Origin: Ahrensia sp.
GTDB taxonomy: Bacteria; Pseudomonadota; Alphaproteobacteria; Rhizobiales; Rhizobiaceae
NCBI GenBank assembly: GCA_024639025.1
Contig: JAHEJF010000150.1
Span: forward strand, 1-5,735
DNA length: 5,735 nucleotides
Direction of reading: 5' to 3'
The notes below the pieces were generated by a model. The model was not told the origin of the DNA and searched no databases. It was given only the letters and a program-made list of their open reading frames with translations. Shown one piece after another: positions 1 through 5,735 of the stretch. Positions within the stretch are counted from its first letter, which is position 1, and each line of letters begins with the position of its first letter. The position numbers and the translations under genes are program-made.

Positions 1-573
1 TGAAGCAAAGGGCGTCAGCACCTCATCCACGTCCAGCGAGCCGACTTTCATCATTCTCAGCGTGACACGCATGATGATACCCGTAAGCCCCATTCCGCCA
101 ATTGTTGCATTAAACAGGCCTGTTGGCTCATCAGGTGTCAGGGTAAAGATGCCATCTGAGCGTTGCAGGGTAAGTGCTTCCACATGACAGCCAAAAGTGC
201 CCCGCTTGTGGTGGTTCTTGCCATGAACGTCATTGGCCACCGCCCCGCCCAGCGTCACAAATCGGGTACCCGGCGTGACAGGCAGAAACCATCCATGAGG
301 CGCACAGTGATCAATAATCTCGTGCAGCATCACGCCGGGTTCGGCGGTCAGAAATCCAATCTCGGGATCAAAACTGATGATGTTTTTTTGGCTGCGCATG
401 TCAGCCAGCACACCAAAGCTGTGGTGACAGCTATCGCCGTAGGATCGACCATTGCCAAAGGGCAGCAAGCGCATCTCGTCTGCCCGATCAATGGCATTGA
501 TCGCCACGGCACCATTGATGGCGTGGCGATGTGTGCAGTCGAGCCGACCAAAACTGTCATAGTGATCAGCCAA
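1..573 (-). CDS. DprE1-type FAD-binding oxidase, N-terminal part (runs off left edge)
   Basis: The visible 191 residues are the N-terminal FAD-binding half of a VAO/GlcD-type oxidase of the decaprenylphosphoryl-beta-D-ribose 2'-oxidase (DprE1) family. Seen directly: the FAD pyrophosphate-binding motif LPFGNGRSYGDS (about residues 37-48), GWFLPVTPGTRFVTLGGAVAND (about 94-115, given here only as a landmark), HGKNHHKRGTFG (117-128) and a second glycine motif ATIGGMGLTG (156-165). The substrate-binding half, including the active-site Lys and the Cys region known from mycobacterial DprE1, is outside the window. By family knowledge the enzyme oxidises the 2'-OH of polyprenylphosphoryl ribose at the inner membrane, the first half of epimerisation to arabinose. 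No ATG lies in this frame downstream of the upstream in-frame TGA. I chose TTG at 573-571 (giving MADHYDSFGR) because CTGGGG lies a short distance upstream and the resulting N-terminus has family-like length; TTG at 597-595 is an alternative. The start overlaps the end of the HAD-UbiA gene by 8 bases, so the two are almost certainly cotranscribed and translationally coupled. The family call is firm; the sugar specificity is inferred from the neighbour. Confidence 0.88.
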   Translation of the reverse strand, partial: MADHYDSFGRLDCTHRHAINGAVAINAIDRADEMRLLPFGNGRSYGDSCHHSFGVLADMRSQKNIISFDPEIGFLTAEPGVMLHEIIDHCAPHGWFLPVTPGTRFVTLGGAVANDVHGKNHHKRGTFGCHVEALTLQRSDGIFTLTPDEPTGLFNATIGGMGLTGIIMRVTLRMMKVGSLDVDEVLTPFAS

Positions 574-2032
574 GGAAAGATGCCCCAGAGGTAACAAGGC
601 CAGCGCCCAGCATCATTGCAGCACCCAGCCCGATCATGATCTGACTGCGCCAGTCCGAGATAATGAAGACAACAGGGTCGTCGTAGAATTCGCGGCGGTT
701 CGCCAGGATCCAGACCCGAATAATGATATACAGAACCAGCGGACACAGCGGCCAAATCAAATAGGGATACTCATACAGGCTAAATACCGCATCAGATTGC
801 AAATACAGCGCCAAGACCACGACCGATGCGAATCCGGAAGCGACACCGCTTTGCGCGATGATGGACTTGTCTTCCGGCCTGTAACCGCGGCCTGAAAGAC
901 GTTCCTTTTCATCAATGCCCGCTTGATCGAGCTCGACGTAACGCTTGACCAGCGCGAGCGACAAAAAGAAGAACAACGAGAACGCAAGCAACCAGAAAGA
1001 CGGTGGCGTGTTGGTTACCGCTGCGCCTCCAATTACGCGCACAGTATAAAGGCCGGCCAGTGTCAATACATCAAGCAACAGCCAGCGCTTGACACGCAGT
1101 GAATAGGCTGTGGTTGCAAAGAAGTAGCCCAGTAAGACAATCGCGAAGGCCACAGGCAGGAACATCGTTATCAAAACCGATGCTGCCATCAGGCCAAAGG
1201 CGAACTTTATGCCCGTTCCGGCATCAATCCGTCCCGATGCCAAGGGTCGGCGACACTTTGTTGGATGCGCTCGATCCATGGAAAGATCAAAGAGATCGTT
1301 GAAGACATACACAGCGGACGCCAAAAACGAGAACGCAAAAAATGCAGCGACCACGTAGAAGATGTTGGTGATATCAAAAAACCGATGATCAAGAATGGGT
1401 GCGACCGCGATCAGCACATTCTTGGCCCATTGATGCACACGTAGCATTTTGAGATAGTCTTTGAGCCCGATCCGGCCGCTGTCAGCCAATATCCGCGCAT
1501 TGTTTTTGGCCGCCCAGACGCGCGCTGCATCATCTGGCGCAACCACCACAGCTTCGCGTGCGGCATCAAACACTTTCAAGTCGTCTCGGCTGTTGCCCAT
1601 GTAGTCAAAACCAGCGTCGCCGTAGGAGTCGATCAAGTGGGCGGTCTTGGCAGACGATTTGAGATTACGAGAGGCATCCGAACCGACATAGTCATCAAAC
1701 AGACCCAGATGGGCCGCAATCATTTCTGCCTGCTTGTGCCCGCTTGCAGTGGCCAGCACGATGCGCCGACCCCGCTTTTTCTCGGCTTTGATGTAGTCGA
1801 TAACCTCGGGACGATAAGGCAGCGACGCAGGGTCAATTTCTACCCGGGAAAAGACTTCATGCTTGAGACGTTTCTTGCCACCCAAAACCAGCCACAGCGG
1901 GATCATGAAGGCCATGAACATGTTTCGGCGGATCAGTATGAACACGCACTCCCACAGCAGGTCTGCGGCGATCAGCGTTCCATCCAGATCAACGGCAAGT
2001 GTAATTGCTTTTACGTCGGTTTTGGCATCCAT
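566..2032 (-). CDS. HAD phosphatase-UbiA prenyltransferase fusion (putative polyprenyl-phosphate phosphoribosyltransferase)
   Basis: This 488-residue two-domain membrane protein begins with a HAD-superfamily phosphatase domain (about 8-180): motif I DLDGT with nucleophile D15 and D17, motif II LATAS (T95), motif III around K129, and motif IV GNSRDD (146-151). A hydrophobic segment at about 31-51 sits inside it. The UbiA domain (about 190-488) has about nine membrane helices and the Mg-prenyl-phosphate motif N245-D-x-x-D249-x-x-x-D253-x-x-H256-P, followed by RRPLASG. A second motif runs from Y310-SLRVK through D321 to R332. This variant matches the Rv3806c-like decaprenyl-phosphate phosphoribose synthase branch, not quinone or heme UbiA enzymes. 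Inferred role: transfer of phosphoribose from PRPP to a polyprenyl phosphate, then 5-phosphate removal by the HAD domain, feeding the DprE1-type oxidase downstream. The start is ATG 2032; an in-frame TGA lies 15 codons upstream with no other good start between. The ribosome site is weak (CGGAAA). Motif IV has N147 where Asp is more usual, but D150 and D151 remain. The domain calls are certain; the substrate is inferred. Confidence 0.92.
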   Translation of the reverse strand: MDAKTDVKAITLAVDLDGTLIAADLLWECVFILIRRNMFMAFMIPLWLVLGGKKRLKHEVFSRVEIDPASLPYRPEVIDYIKAEKKRGRRIVLATASGHKQAEMIAAHLGLFDDYVGSDASRNLKSSAKTAHLIDSYGDAGFDYMGNSRDDLKVFDAAREAVVVAPDDAARVWAAKNNARILADSGRIGLKDYLKMLRVHQWAKNVLIAVAPILDHRFFDITNIFYVVAAFFAFSFLASAVYVFNDLFDLSMDRAHPTKCRRPLASGRIDAGTGIKFAFGLMAASVLITMFLPVAFAIVLLGYFFATTAYSLRVKRWLLLDVLTLAGLYTVRVIGGAAVTNTPPSFWLLAFSLFFFLSLALVKRYVELDQAGIDEKERLSGRGYRPEDKSIIAQSGVASGFASVVVLALYLQSDAVFSLYEYPYLIWPLCPLVLYIIIRVWILANRREFYDDPVVFIISDWRSQIMIGLGAAMMLGAGLVTSGASFLG

Positions 2033-2109
2033 TGGTGTTTCCGGTACCCAGCTCGTTAGAATTCGAGTGCGTTTTCATGACAGAAATGCACTTAACATGG
2101 GTGAATCCG

Positions 2110-2124
2110 GTGCCAATTTGGCAC
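2110..2124. promoter_or_regulatory. Perfect 15-bp palindrome, candidate operator upstream of the HAD-UbiA gene
   Basis: GTGCCAA-T-TTGGCAC is an exact inverted repeat with 7-bp arms around one base. It lies about 78-92 bases upstream of the HAD-UbiA ATG and just past the terminator of the preceding gene, where that gene's promoter should be. The symmetry and position suit a site for a dimeric regulator, but no regulator gene is in the window. On the minus strand the right arm gives TTGGCA, which resembles a -35 box, but no convincing -10 hexamer follows at 16-18 bases. Confidence 0.35.
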
Positions 2125-2134
2125 GAATTACAGC

Positions 2135-2165
2135 AAAAAACCGGCGATAAACTTAACCGCCGGTT
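2135..2165 (-). terminator. Rho-independent terminator (main) of the small exported protein gene
   Basis: Read on the minus strand, an exact 8-bp GC-rich stem AACCGGCG / CGCCGGTT closes an 11-base loop, and its 3' arm runs directly into a run of T (2140-2135). The plus strand has no T-run after the stem, so the signal is directional and serves the gene ending at 2199. It separates that unit from the HAD-UbiA operon. Confidence 0.85.
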
Positions 2166-2168
2166 GCC

Positions 2169-2188
2169 AAAAATGCTAAAATTTTAGC
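2169..2188 (-). terminator. Weak first terminator hairpin, tandem with the main one
   Basis: The perfect 14-bp palindrome GCTAAAATTTTAGC (2175-2188) can fold as a 5-bp AT-rich stem with an AATT tetraloop and is followed on the minus strand by ATTTTT. It starts about 10 bases after the stop codon at 2199. The stem is short and AT-rich, so alone it would be inefficient; it may act as a backup or 3'-end stabiliser in front of the stronger hairpin at 2135-2165. It could also be a simple DNA palindrome. Confidence 0.4.
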
Positions 2189-2198
2189 GAGTGATGCA

Positions 2199-2474
2199 CT
2201 ACTTGATAATGGCGGCGCCACCAACAATCTGCACCGATTCATTGCCTGACAATGCTGCCCGGTCGCCATTTGGCATGGTAATAAAGCATCCATCGTTGCA
2301 AAAAGTTATCACTTCGCCCGTTGCAACAGCCACTTCATTGCGCACGCCGTCCTCTGTCACGGTGACAGTTTGCGTATCGGCGTCCTTGTTCTCAAGCGTA
2401 GCGGCATGTGCAACACCAGCTCCAAACAAGCCAATAGTGGTCAATACAACCATATTTAACGTCTTGGACGTCAT
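2199..2474 (-). CDS. Small exported protein of unknown function, 91 residues
   Basis: I recognise no named family with confidence. Residues 1-24 form a typical Sec signal peptide: a Lys at position 4, a hydrophobic core from about 8 to 20, and an AHA cleavage site before ATLENKD. The mature protein would be about 67 residues, polar and apparently beta-rich, with alternating segments such as QTVTVTEDG and NEVAVATGEVITF. Its two cysteines, C59 and C63, sit in the motif FCNDGCF; both lie in the exported part, so a disulfide or metal or ligand contact is possible. The C-terminus is GGAAIIK. I chose ATG 2474 because AAAGGAG lies 6 bases upstream and the signal peptide then starts normally; a GTG start at 2531 would add 19 residues with no hydrophobic character. 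The gene lies 87 bases after the mscS-type gene and ends in strong terminators. It might be cotranscribed from upstream or have a promoter inside the upstream gene; none is obvious. Confidence 0.82.
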   Translation of the reverse strand: MTSKTLNMVVLTTIGLFGAGVAHAATLENKDADTQTVTVTEDGVRNEVAVATGEVITFCNDGCFITMPNGDRAALSGNESVQIVGGAAIIK

Positions 2475-2515
2475 AATAGTCTCCTTTGGGTCGATCCACG
2501 TCGGAATCGTTTCAT
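2471..2515 (-). CDS. Possible 14-residue leader peptide, ATGA-overlapping the small exported protein gene
   Basis: A 15-codon ORF encodes MKRFRRGSTQRRLL and a TGA. It has its own Shine-Dalgarno, AAAAGGAG (2526-2519), though the gap to the ATG is only 3 bases. Its TGA (2473-2471) overlaps the ATG (2474-2472) of the exported protein gene as ATGA, the classic layout for translational coupling. Six of 14 residues are Lys or Arg, and several codons (CGA, AGG, AGA, CTA, TTA) are of kinds usually rare in alphaproteobacteria. The AGG-AGA pair is also the downstream gene's ribosome binding site, so part of the codon bias is forced. It may be a regulatory leader, or a chance ORF. Confidence 0.3.
   Translation of the reverse strand: MKRFRRGSTQRRLL
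2481..2487 (-). promoter_or_regulatory. Ribosome binding site deciding the start of the small exported protein
   Basis: AAAGGAG on the minus strand, 6 bases before ATG 2474. This is the best Shine-Dalgarno match and spacing seen at any start in the window, and it rules in favour of ATG 2474 over the longer GTG 2531 reading. Confidence 0.75.
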
Positions 2516-2561
2516 GGTCTCCTTTTCGCACAGCAAAGCTGAACGCGACCTGAACAAAGCA

Positions 2562-5060
2562 CTATCCATCATCTTCTTCCATCGTGCGCTTTTTGCTGGT
2601 CTGAATCACACCAAAAGCGGCCGGATCCTGCGCCGGTCCTTCTTCTTCTGCATCTTCGTCCACTATCTTGAGATTTAGATCGCGTTGCGGGAACGGAATT
2701 TCAATACCTGCGGCCTTGAAACGCTCAAATATTGCCATCCGCAATTCCGTACGCACCGGCAGTCCGAAACCAATATCTGCCAAATACCCGCGCAGGATGA
2801 AGTCGAGCGAAGAATCGCCAAAATCGGCAAACTCAACAAATGGTTCCGGATTTGAAAGGATCCTGGGATGGTCATTGGCAACCTCCAGCAACAAATCATA
2901 AACCTGTTTGGGATCGCTGTCATAACTCACGCCAACAGGAATTTCCACGCGTCCCAGCGTTGTTCGGTGCACCCAGTTGATCACTGAAGAATTGATCAGT
3001 TCGGAGTTGGGAAGGATAAGTGTCTTCTTGTCAAAGGTTTCAATTTCCGTGGCACGAACCTTGATATTCTGAACCGTGCCGGTATACCCGCCCGCTTCGA
3101 TGATATCGCCGGATTTAAATGGCCGTTCAGCCAACAGGATCAGGCCCGATACAAAATTGCTTACAATGTTTTGCAGGCCAAATCCTATTCCAAGCGAAAG
3201 CGCGCCTGCGACCAGTGCCAGCTGACTGAGTTCAAGACCCGCGGCCGAAACACCAAGCAAAGCAGCGACAGCCACGCCTACGTAGCCAATGGCGGTTTTG
3301 ATGGAATTGCGGGCGCCTGGCTCAACGCCGCTTCGTGCCATCACATTACCATCCAGCCAACGCTGAAAACGGCGCGTGACAAACAGGCCGACAACAAACA
3401 GCACTATGCCTGCGAAAATGCTTGTTATGGACAGCGAAATGGAGCCAATTTGAATGTCGGTAAATAGGCTGACCGCAAGGCTTTTTACCTCAGGCCATCT
3501 GAATCCCCAAAGCAGCGCCAATACCGGAATGCCGACGATTACCACACACGCCATCAGAGCAATGCCGGCCACCAGTCCGATTTGGTCAATGGTGGTTTCA
3601 GACAGCTGATATTCATTGGCAAGGCGGTTGCCAAGCCGCGTGCCGGCCAGCGACCTCTCCTCTGAGATGGTGTGTGCAGTTCGATATCCCAGGTAGATCG
3701 TCGCCAACGCCGCGCCAGTAACCACTATCTGCTGCGCCATGAATCGGGCAAAGCCGATATAGCCTGCCAATGCAGTCAGAACCAGCACGGCACCAATCAG
3801 GAAAAGCGTGATCTTAACGGGCAGTGGCCAGCGCCTGGCCCTTTCTCCTGCATCTCCAGTCGCCGATAAGAAAGGGCGCAAAAATGCGATCAGCAAGAAC
3901 ATCAAACCAACAATAAAGGAAGCAAGCAGGCTGCGCGCCACAGTAATGGGCACAGATGTGCCGATTATCTGGTTGATCTGGCCGGTCACATAGTCCCATG
4001 CCGCCACCATGACCATCACGATTACGAACACTTTGAGCGGTCGTGCAGCACGGTCGGAGACATTCAGTAACCGCCAATTGGGCATGCGAGGTGCAAATAC
4101 TGCCTCAGCAAGCCGCCAGACCAGGAAAATGACGGCAAATGCAATCAGCAGTGTTTGCAATATATCGCCAATATCGCCCCGCAGGACGCCAAGCGAATGG
4201 AACAGGCCCCAAGTAAAGAACAGGAAAAGCCAACACACAATCGTGGGCAGAATTGTGTACCAAAAACCCGTGGTCAGTCGTTCAAAATATGTCGGTTCAG
4301 CGGCGGCAGGATCTCTGTAAATCCAGTCCGAAAACGTGCGCCGCGCACCCCAAAAAGAGGCTAGTAGCAACACCAACATGCCCAGAACCGCACTTAGAAC
4401 GCTGCCCTGTTTGAACCGCCAAGTGAAATTCAACCACGACGAGAACCTGTTCTGGATATCGCCATATTGGTCCAGAATGTCGGCGTACAGTTCAGTTCCG
4501 AACGCATTTGTAATGTCGTATCGCCGAGACAGTTCGTTGGCAAAAAGCTCGCGCCGGGCCTCGGACATGCTATCAAGCATGGACTTGGCTCTCACCGCCT
4601 GCTCTTCCAGGATGCCCAGCAACTGGTTGATTATCGCCCGCTCTTCTGCCAGCGCAGTTCGCTCCTCAGAAACAACGGCAGGCTCCGGCGGATCAGCCTC
4701 AGTGGGCACCGGGCCCAACTGATCCATTCGCGTCTTGATCTGGCTGAAACGGGGCGAAAGCTCGACGCCCTTGTCAATCAAAAGCTGCTCGAGTTCATTG
4801 ATGCGCAACGCAAGGGCAACCAGACTCTCCTCCGAGTTCTTTGCCTCCTCTATCTGCGATGCAATGGTATCGACATCCGAGCGCAACTTCTCAACTTCGG
4901 CGATGTCAGCATCGTTCACTTGCTGGGCAAACGCAGCGGACACAAGAAGGCCGAAAACCAGAAACAAGACGATGCAGAATAGTTTTTGCATCTTTGCCCA
5001 ATAGCACTTCATCGTTTGGCGGGTGAACATCACAATGATTGGATCAGTTTGGCTCGACAT
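2562..5060 (-). CDS. MscS-family mechanosensitive ion channel with long periplasmic N-terminus (DUF3772 type)
   Basis: This is an inner-membrane channel expected to open under membrane tension and release solutes during hypo-osmotic shock. As read here it has 832 residues, far longer than E. coli MscS (286). Order: signal peptide at about 24-45 (MQKLFCIVLF to AFAQQ); a helical, charged, probably coiled-coil periplasmic region at about 47-210 with a Pro-rich break near 117-128; about 11 membrane segments between 218 and 645; the pore helix with GALSLGIGFGLQNIVSNFVSG (619-639, partial landmark), followed by RPFKSGD; the beta domain (about 650-700) with LPNSELINSSVINW; the alpha/beta vestibule domain to about 798; and an acidic C-terminal tail. 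The length and periplasmic domain fit the DUF3772-containing subfamily, by recall. The first ATG (5060) abuts the guaD stop, but no ribosome site precedes it and the signal peptide would then begin 23 residues in; ATG 5012 or, better, ATG 4991 may be the real start. Coordinates give the outer limit. The channel family is certain. Confidence 0.93.
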   Translation of the reverse strand: MSSQTDPIIVMFTRQTMKCYWAKMQKLFCIVLFLVFGLLVSAAFAQQVNDADIAEVEKLRSDVDTIASQIEEAKNSEESLVALALRINELEQLLIDKGVELSPRFSQIKTRMDQLGPVPTEADPPEPAVVSEERTALAEERAIINQLLGILEEQAVRAKSMLDSMSEARRELFANELSRRYDITNAFGTELYADILDQYGDIQNRFSSWLNFTWRFKQGSVLSAVLGMLVLLLASFWGARRTFSDWIYRDPAAAEPTYFERLTTGFWYTILPTIVCWLFLFFTWGLFHSLGVLRGDIGDILQTLLIAFAVIFLVWRLAEAVFAPRMPNWRLLNVSDRAARPLKVFVIVMVMVAAWDYVTGQINQIIGTSVPITVARSLLASFIVGLMFLLIAFLRPFLSATGDAGERARRWPLPVKITLFLIGAVLVLTALAGYIGFARFMAQQIVVTGAALATIYLGYRTAHTISEERSLAGTRLGNRLANEYQLSETTIDQIGLVAGIALMACVVIVGIPVLALLWGFRWPEVKSLAVSLFTDIQIGSISLSITSIFAGIVLFVVGLFVTRRFQRWLDGNVMARSGVEPGARNSIKTAIGYVGVAVAALLGVSAAGLELSQLALVAGALSLGIGFGLQNIVSNFVSGLILLAERPFKSGDIIEAGGYTGTVQNIKVRATEIETFDKKTLILPNSELINSSVINWVHRTTLGRVEIPVGVSYDSDPKQVYDLLLEVANDHPRILSNPEPFVEFADFGDSSLDFILRGYLADIGFGLPVRTELRMAIFERFKAAGIEIPFPQRDLNLKIVDEDAEEEGPAQDPAAFGVIQTSKKRTMEEDDG

Positions 5061-5735
5061 CTAAATTTGCGCCAATTTTCCATGGATATAGGTTGCAACA
5101 ATGGTGCGATCATCACCCATTGTCTGGATCAGAAACAGTTCTTCACTGAGAGTCTCCACAGTTTCGTGGCGCAACGCCATTGCCGCCGTAGCGCAAGGAT
5201 CAAAAACAACAAAATCAGCTTCTGATCCCGCTTCAAGGGTACCGATACGATCTTCCATGCCCAATGCGCGCGCATTGCCCAGTGTTACCTGATAAAATGA
5301 TCGCAAGGGATGATAGCGTGTGCCCTGGCAATTGTGGATCTTGTACCCCTCATCCAGCGTCCTGAGCATGGACCAGGATGTCCCGCCACCAATGTCTGTT
5401 GCAATGGCATGGCGCTGACCGGCTTTTTCTGTTGCCTGCAAATCAAAAAATCCACTGCCCAAAAACAGGTTGGATGTTGGGCAAAACACGGCAACGGCGC
5501 CGCTTTCCGCCAATGCACCGCGTTCCCTGTCTGAAAGGTGTATGGAATGACCCATCAGGCTTTTGGGCGTCAGAAGTCCATGCTGTGCATATACATCAGT
5601 GTAGTCCTTTGCAGCCGGAAACAATCCGCACACCGCTTCGATTTCTGCATGGTTTTCCGATAAATGCGTCTGCATCAACGCATCCGGATTAGCCTCTACA
5701 AGCGCGCCCGCCGCTTCAAGTTGGGCCTCCGTGGA
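5061..5735 (-). CDS. guaD: Guanine deaminase, C-terminal part (runs off right edge)
   Basis: The visible 225 residues are the C-terminal half of a zinc amidohydrolase that converts guanine to xanthine and ammonia in the cytoplasm (purine salvage and catabolism). Seen directly: MQTHLSEN with metal-ligand H24, GHSIHLSD with H63 and H66, the guanine deaminase signature FCPTSNLFLGSGFFD, and ATDIGGGTSWSML with the metal-ligand D114. These are followed by LGNARALGMEDRIGTLEAGSEADFVVFD, cited as a landmark of the C-terminal beta-sandwich typical of amidohydrolases. The family is usually about 430 residues, so the missing N-terminal half, with the HxH zinc motif, should lie right of the window. The frame is open to the window edge. 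The TAG stop is followed immediately by the ATG of the MscS-type gene in the same frame, so the two genes are likely one transcript. No terminator lies between them. Confidence 0.93.
   Translation of the reverse strand, partial: STEAQLEAAGALVEANPDALMQTHLSENHAEIEAVCGLFPAAKDYTDVYAQHGLLTPKSLMGHSIHLSDRERGALAESGAVAVFCPTSNLFLGSGFFDLQATEKAGQRHAIATDIGGGTSWSMLRTLDEGYKIHNCQGTRYHPLRSFYQVTLGNARALGMEDRIGTLEAGSEADFVVFDPCATAAMALRHETVETLSEELFLIQTMGDDRTIVATYIHGKLAQI

Larger units (their letters stand above)
2033..2198. other. Intergenic region between two transcription units
   Basis: At 166 bases this is the longest non-coding stretch in the window. Its right half (2135-2188) holds two tandem minus-strand terminators. 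The left half (2033-2134) must hold the promoter and leader of the HAD-UbiA operon. It contains the palindrome at 2110-2124 but no clear sigma-70 promoter by eye, and no ORF with a ribosome site. Confidence 0.7.

Noticed and set aside
163..594. 143-codon plus-strand ORF at the left edge
   Set aside because: The opposite strand carries an unmistakable DprE1-type sequence through the whole stretch, although it has no ATG start.
348..755. 135-codon minus-strand ORF spanning the HAD-UbiA/oxidase junction
   Set aside because: It is out of frame with both flanking genes, whose conserved motifs account for the DNA.
2100..2124. Sigma-54 promoter (TGGCAC at -24) upstream of the HAD-UbiA gene
   Set aside because: TGGCAC is present on the minus strand, but the -12 TTGC element is missing at the right spacing (TCAC instead).
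2475..2531. N-terminal extension of the small exported protein from a GTG at 2531
   Set aside because: It would put 19 polar residues before the signal peptide and ignores the well-placed AAAGGAG before ATG 2474.
2191..2553. 120-codon plus-strand ORF across the small protein gene
   Set aside because: It is the antisense shadow of a gene with a strong ribosome site and signal peptide, and it lacks its own ribosome site.
4467..4982. 171-codon plus-strand ORF inside the channel gene
   Set aside because: Antisense shadow of a well-conserved coding region; no recognisable domain.
5065..5080. Inverted repeat AAATT-N6-AATTT near the guaD/channel junction as a terminator
   Set aside because: Five AT pairs with no T-run; trivial and inside the guaD coding end.
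5061..5735. guaD as a truncated pseudogene
   Set aside because: The frame is open to the window edge and all expected C-terminal motifs are intact; it is cut only by the window.

Overview
The window looks like chromosomal DNA from a Gram-negative alphaproteobacterium. The grounds are the gene families present (a MscS-type channel with a large periplasmic N-terminus, a Gram-negative-type signal peptide on a small exported protein, a HAD-UbiA fusion next to a DprE1-type oxidase), a moderate G+C content of roughly half by eye, and dense one-directional packing. The order-level assignment is inference; no 16S or other marker is present. All convincing genes are on the minus strand, so transcription runs from the right edge to the left edge.

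In transcription order the layout is as follows. (1) 5735-5061 holds the C-terminal 225 residues of guanine deaminase (guaD); its N-terminus lies beyond the right edge. (2) 5060-2562 holds an 832-codon MscS-family mechanosensitive channel with a signal peptide, a periplasmic helical region and about 11 membrane segments. Its first ATG directly follows the guaD TAG in the same reading frame. (3) 2474-2199 encodes a 91-residue exported protein of unknown function with a strong ribosome binding site. A 14-codon arginine-rich mini-ORF (2515-2471) with its own Shine-Dalgarno overlaps its start as ATGA. Two tandem Rho-independent terminators (2188-2169 and 2165-2135) end this unit. (4) After a short intergenic region carrying a perfect 15-bp palindrome (2110-2124), 2032-566 encodes a HAD phosphatase fused to a UbiA prenyltransferase. 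(5) 573-1 is the N-terminal 191 residues of a DprE1-type FAD oxidase, which starts inside the end of the previous gene and runs off the left edge.

Genes 4 and 5 form a clear functional unit. By family knowledge the UbiA domain attaches phosphoribose to polyprenyl phosphate, the HAD domain is well placed to remove the 5-phosphate, and the DprE1-type enzyme oxidises C2 of the ribose on the way to polyprenyl-phosphoryl-D-arabinofuranose. That is a lipid-linked sugar donor best known from mycobacteria but also found in some proteobacteria. A DprE2-type reductase and a glycosyltransferase would be expected left of the window. The guaD-mscS pair has no evident shared pathway. The 91-residue protein is the main unknown. 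No RNA gene, mobile element, CRISPR array or origin is seen, and no gene-free stretch exceeds about 170 bases.
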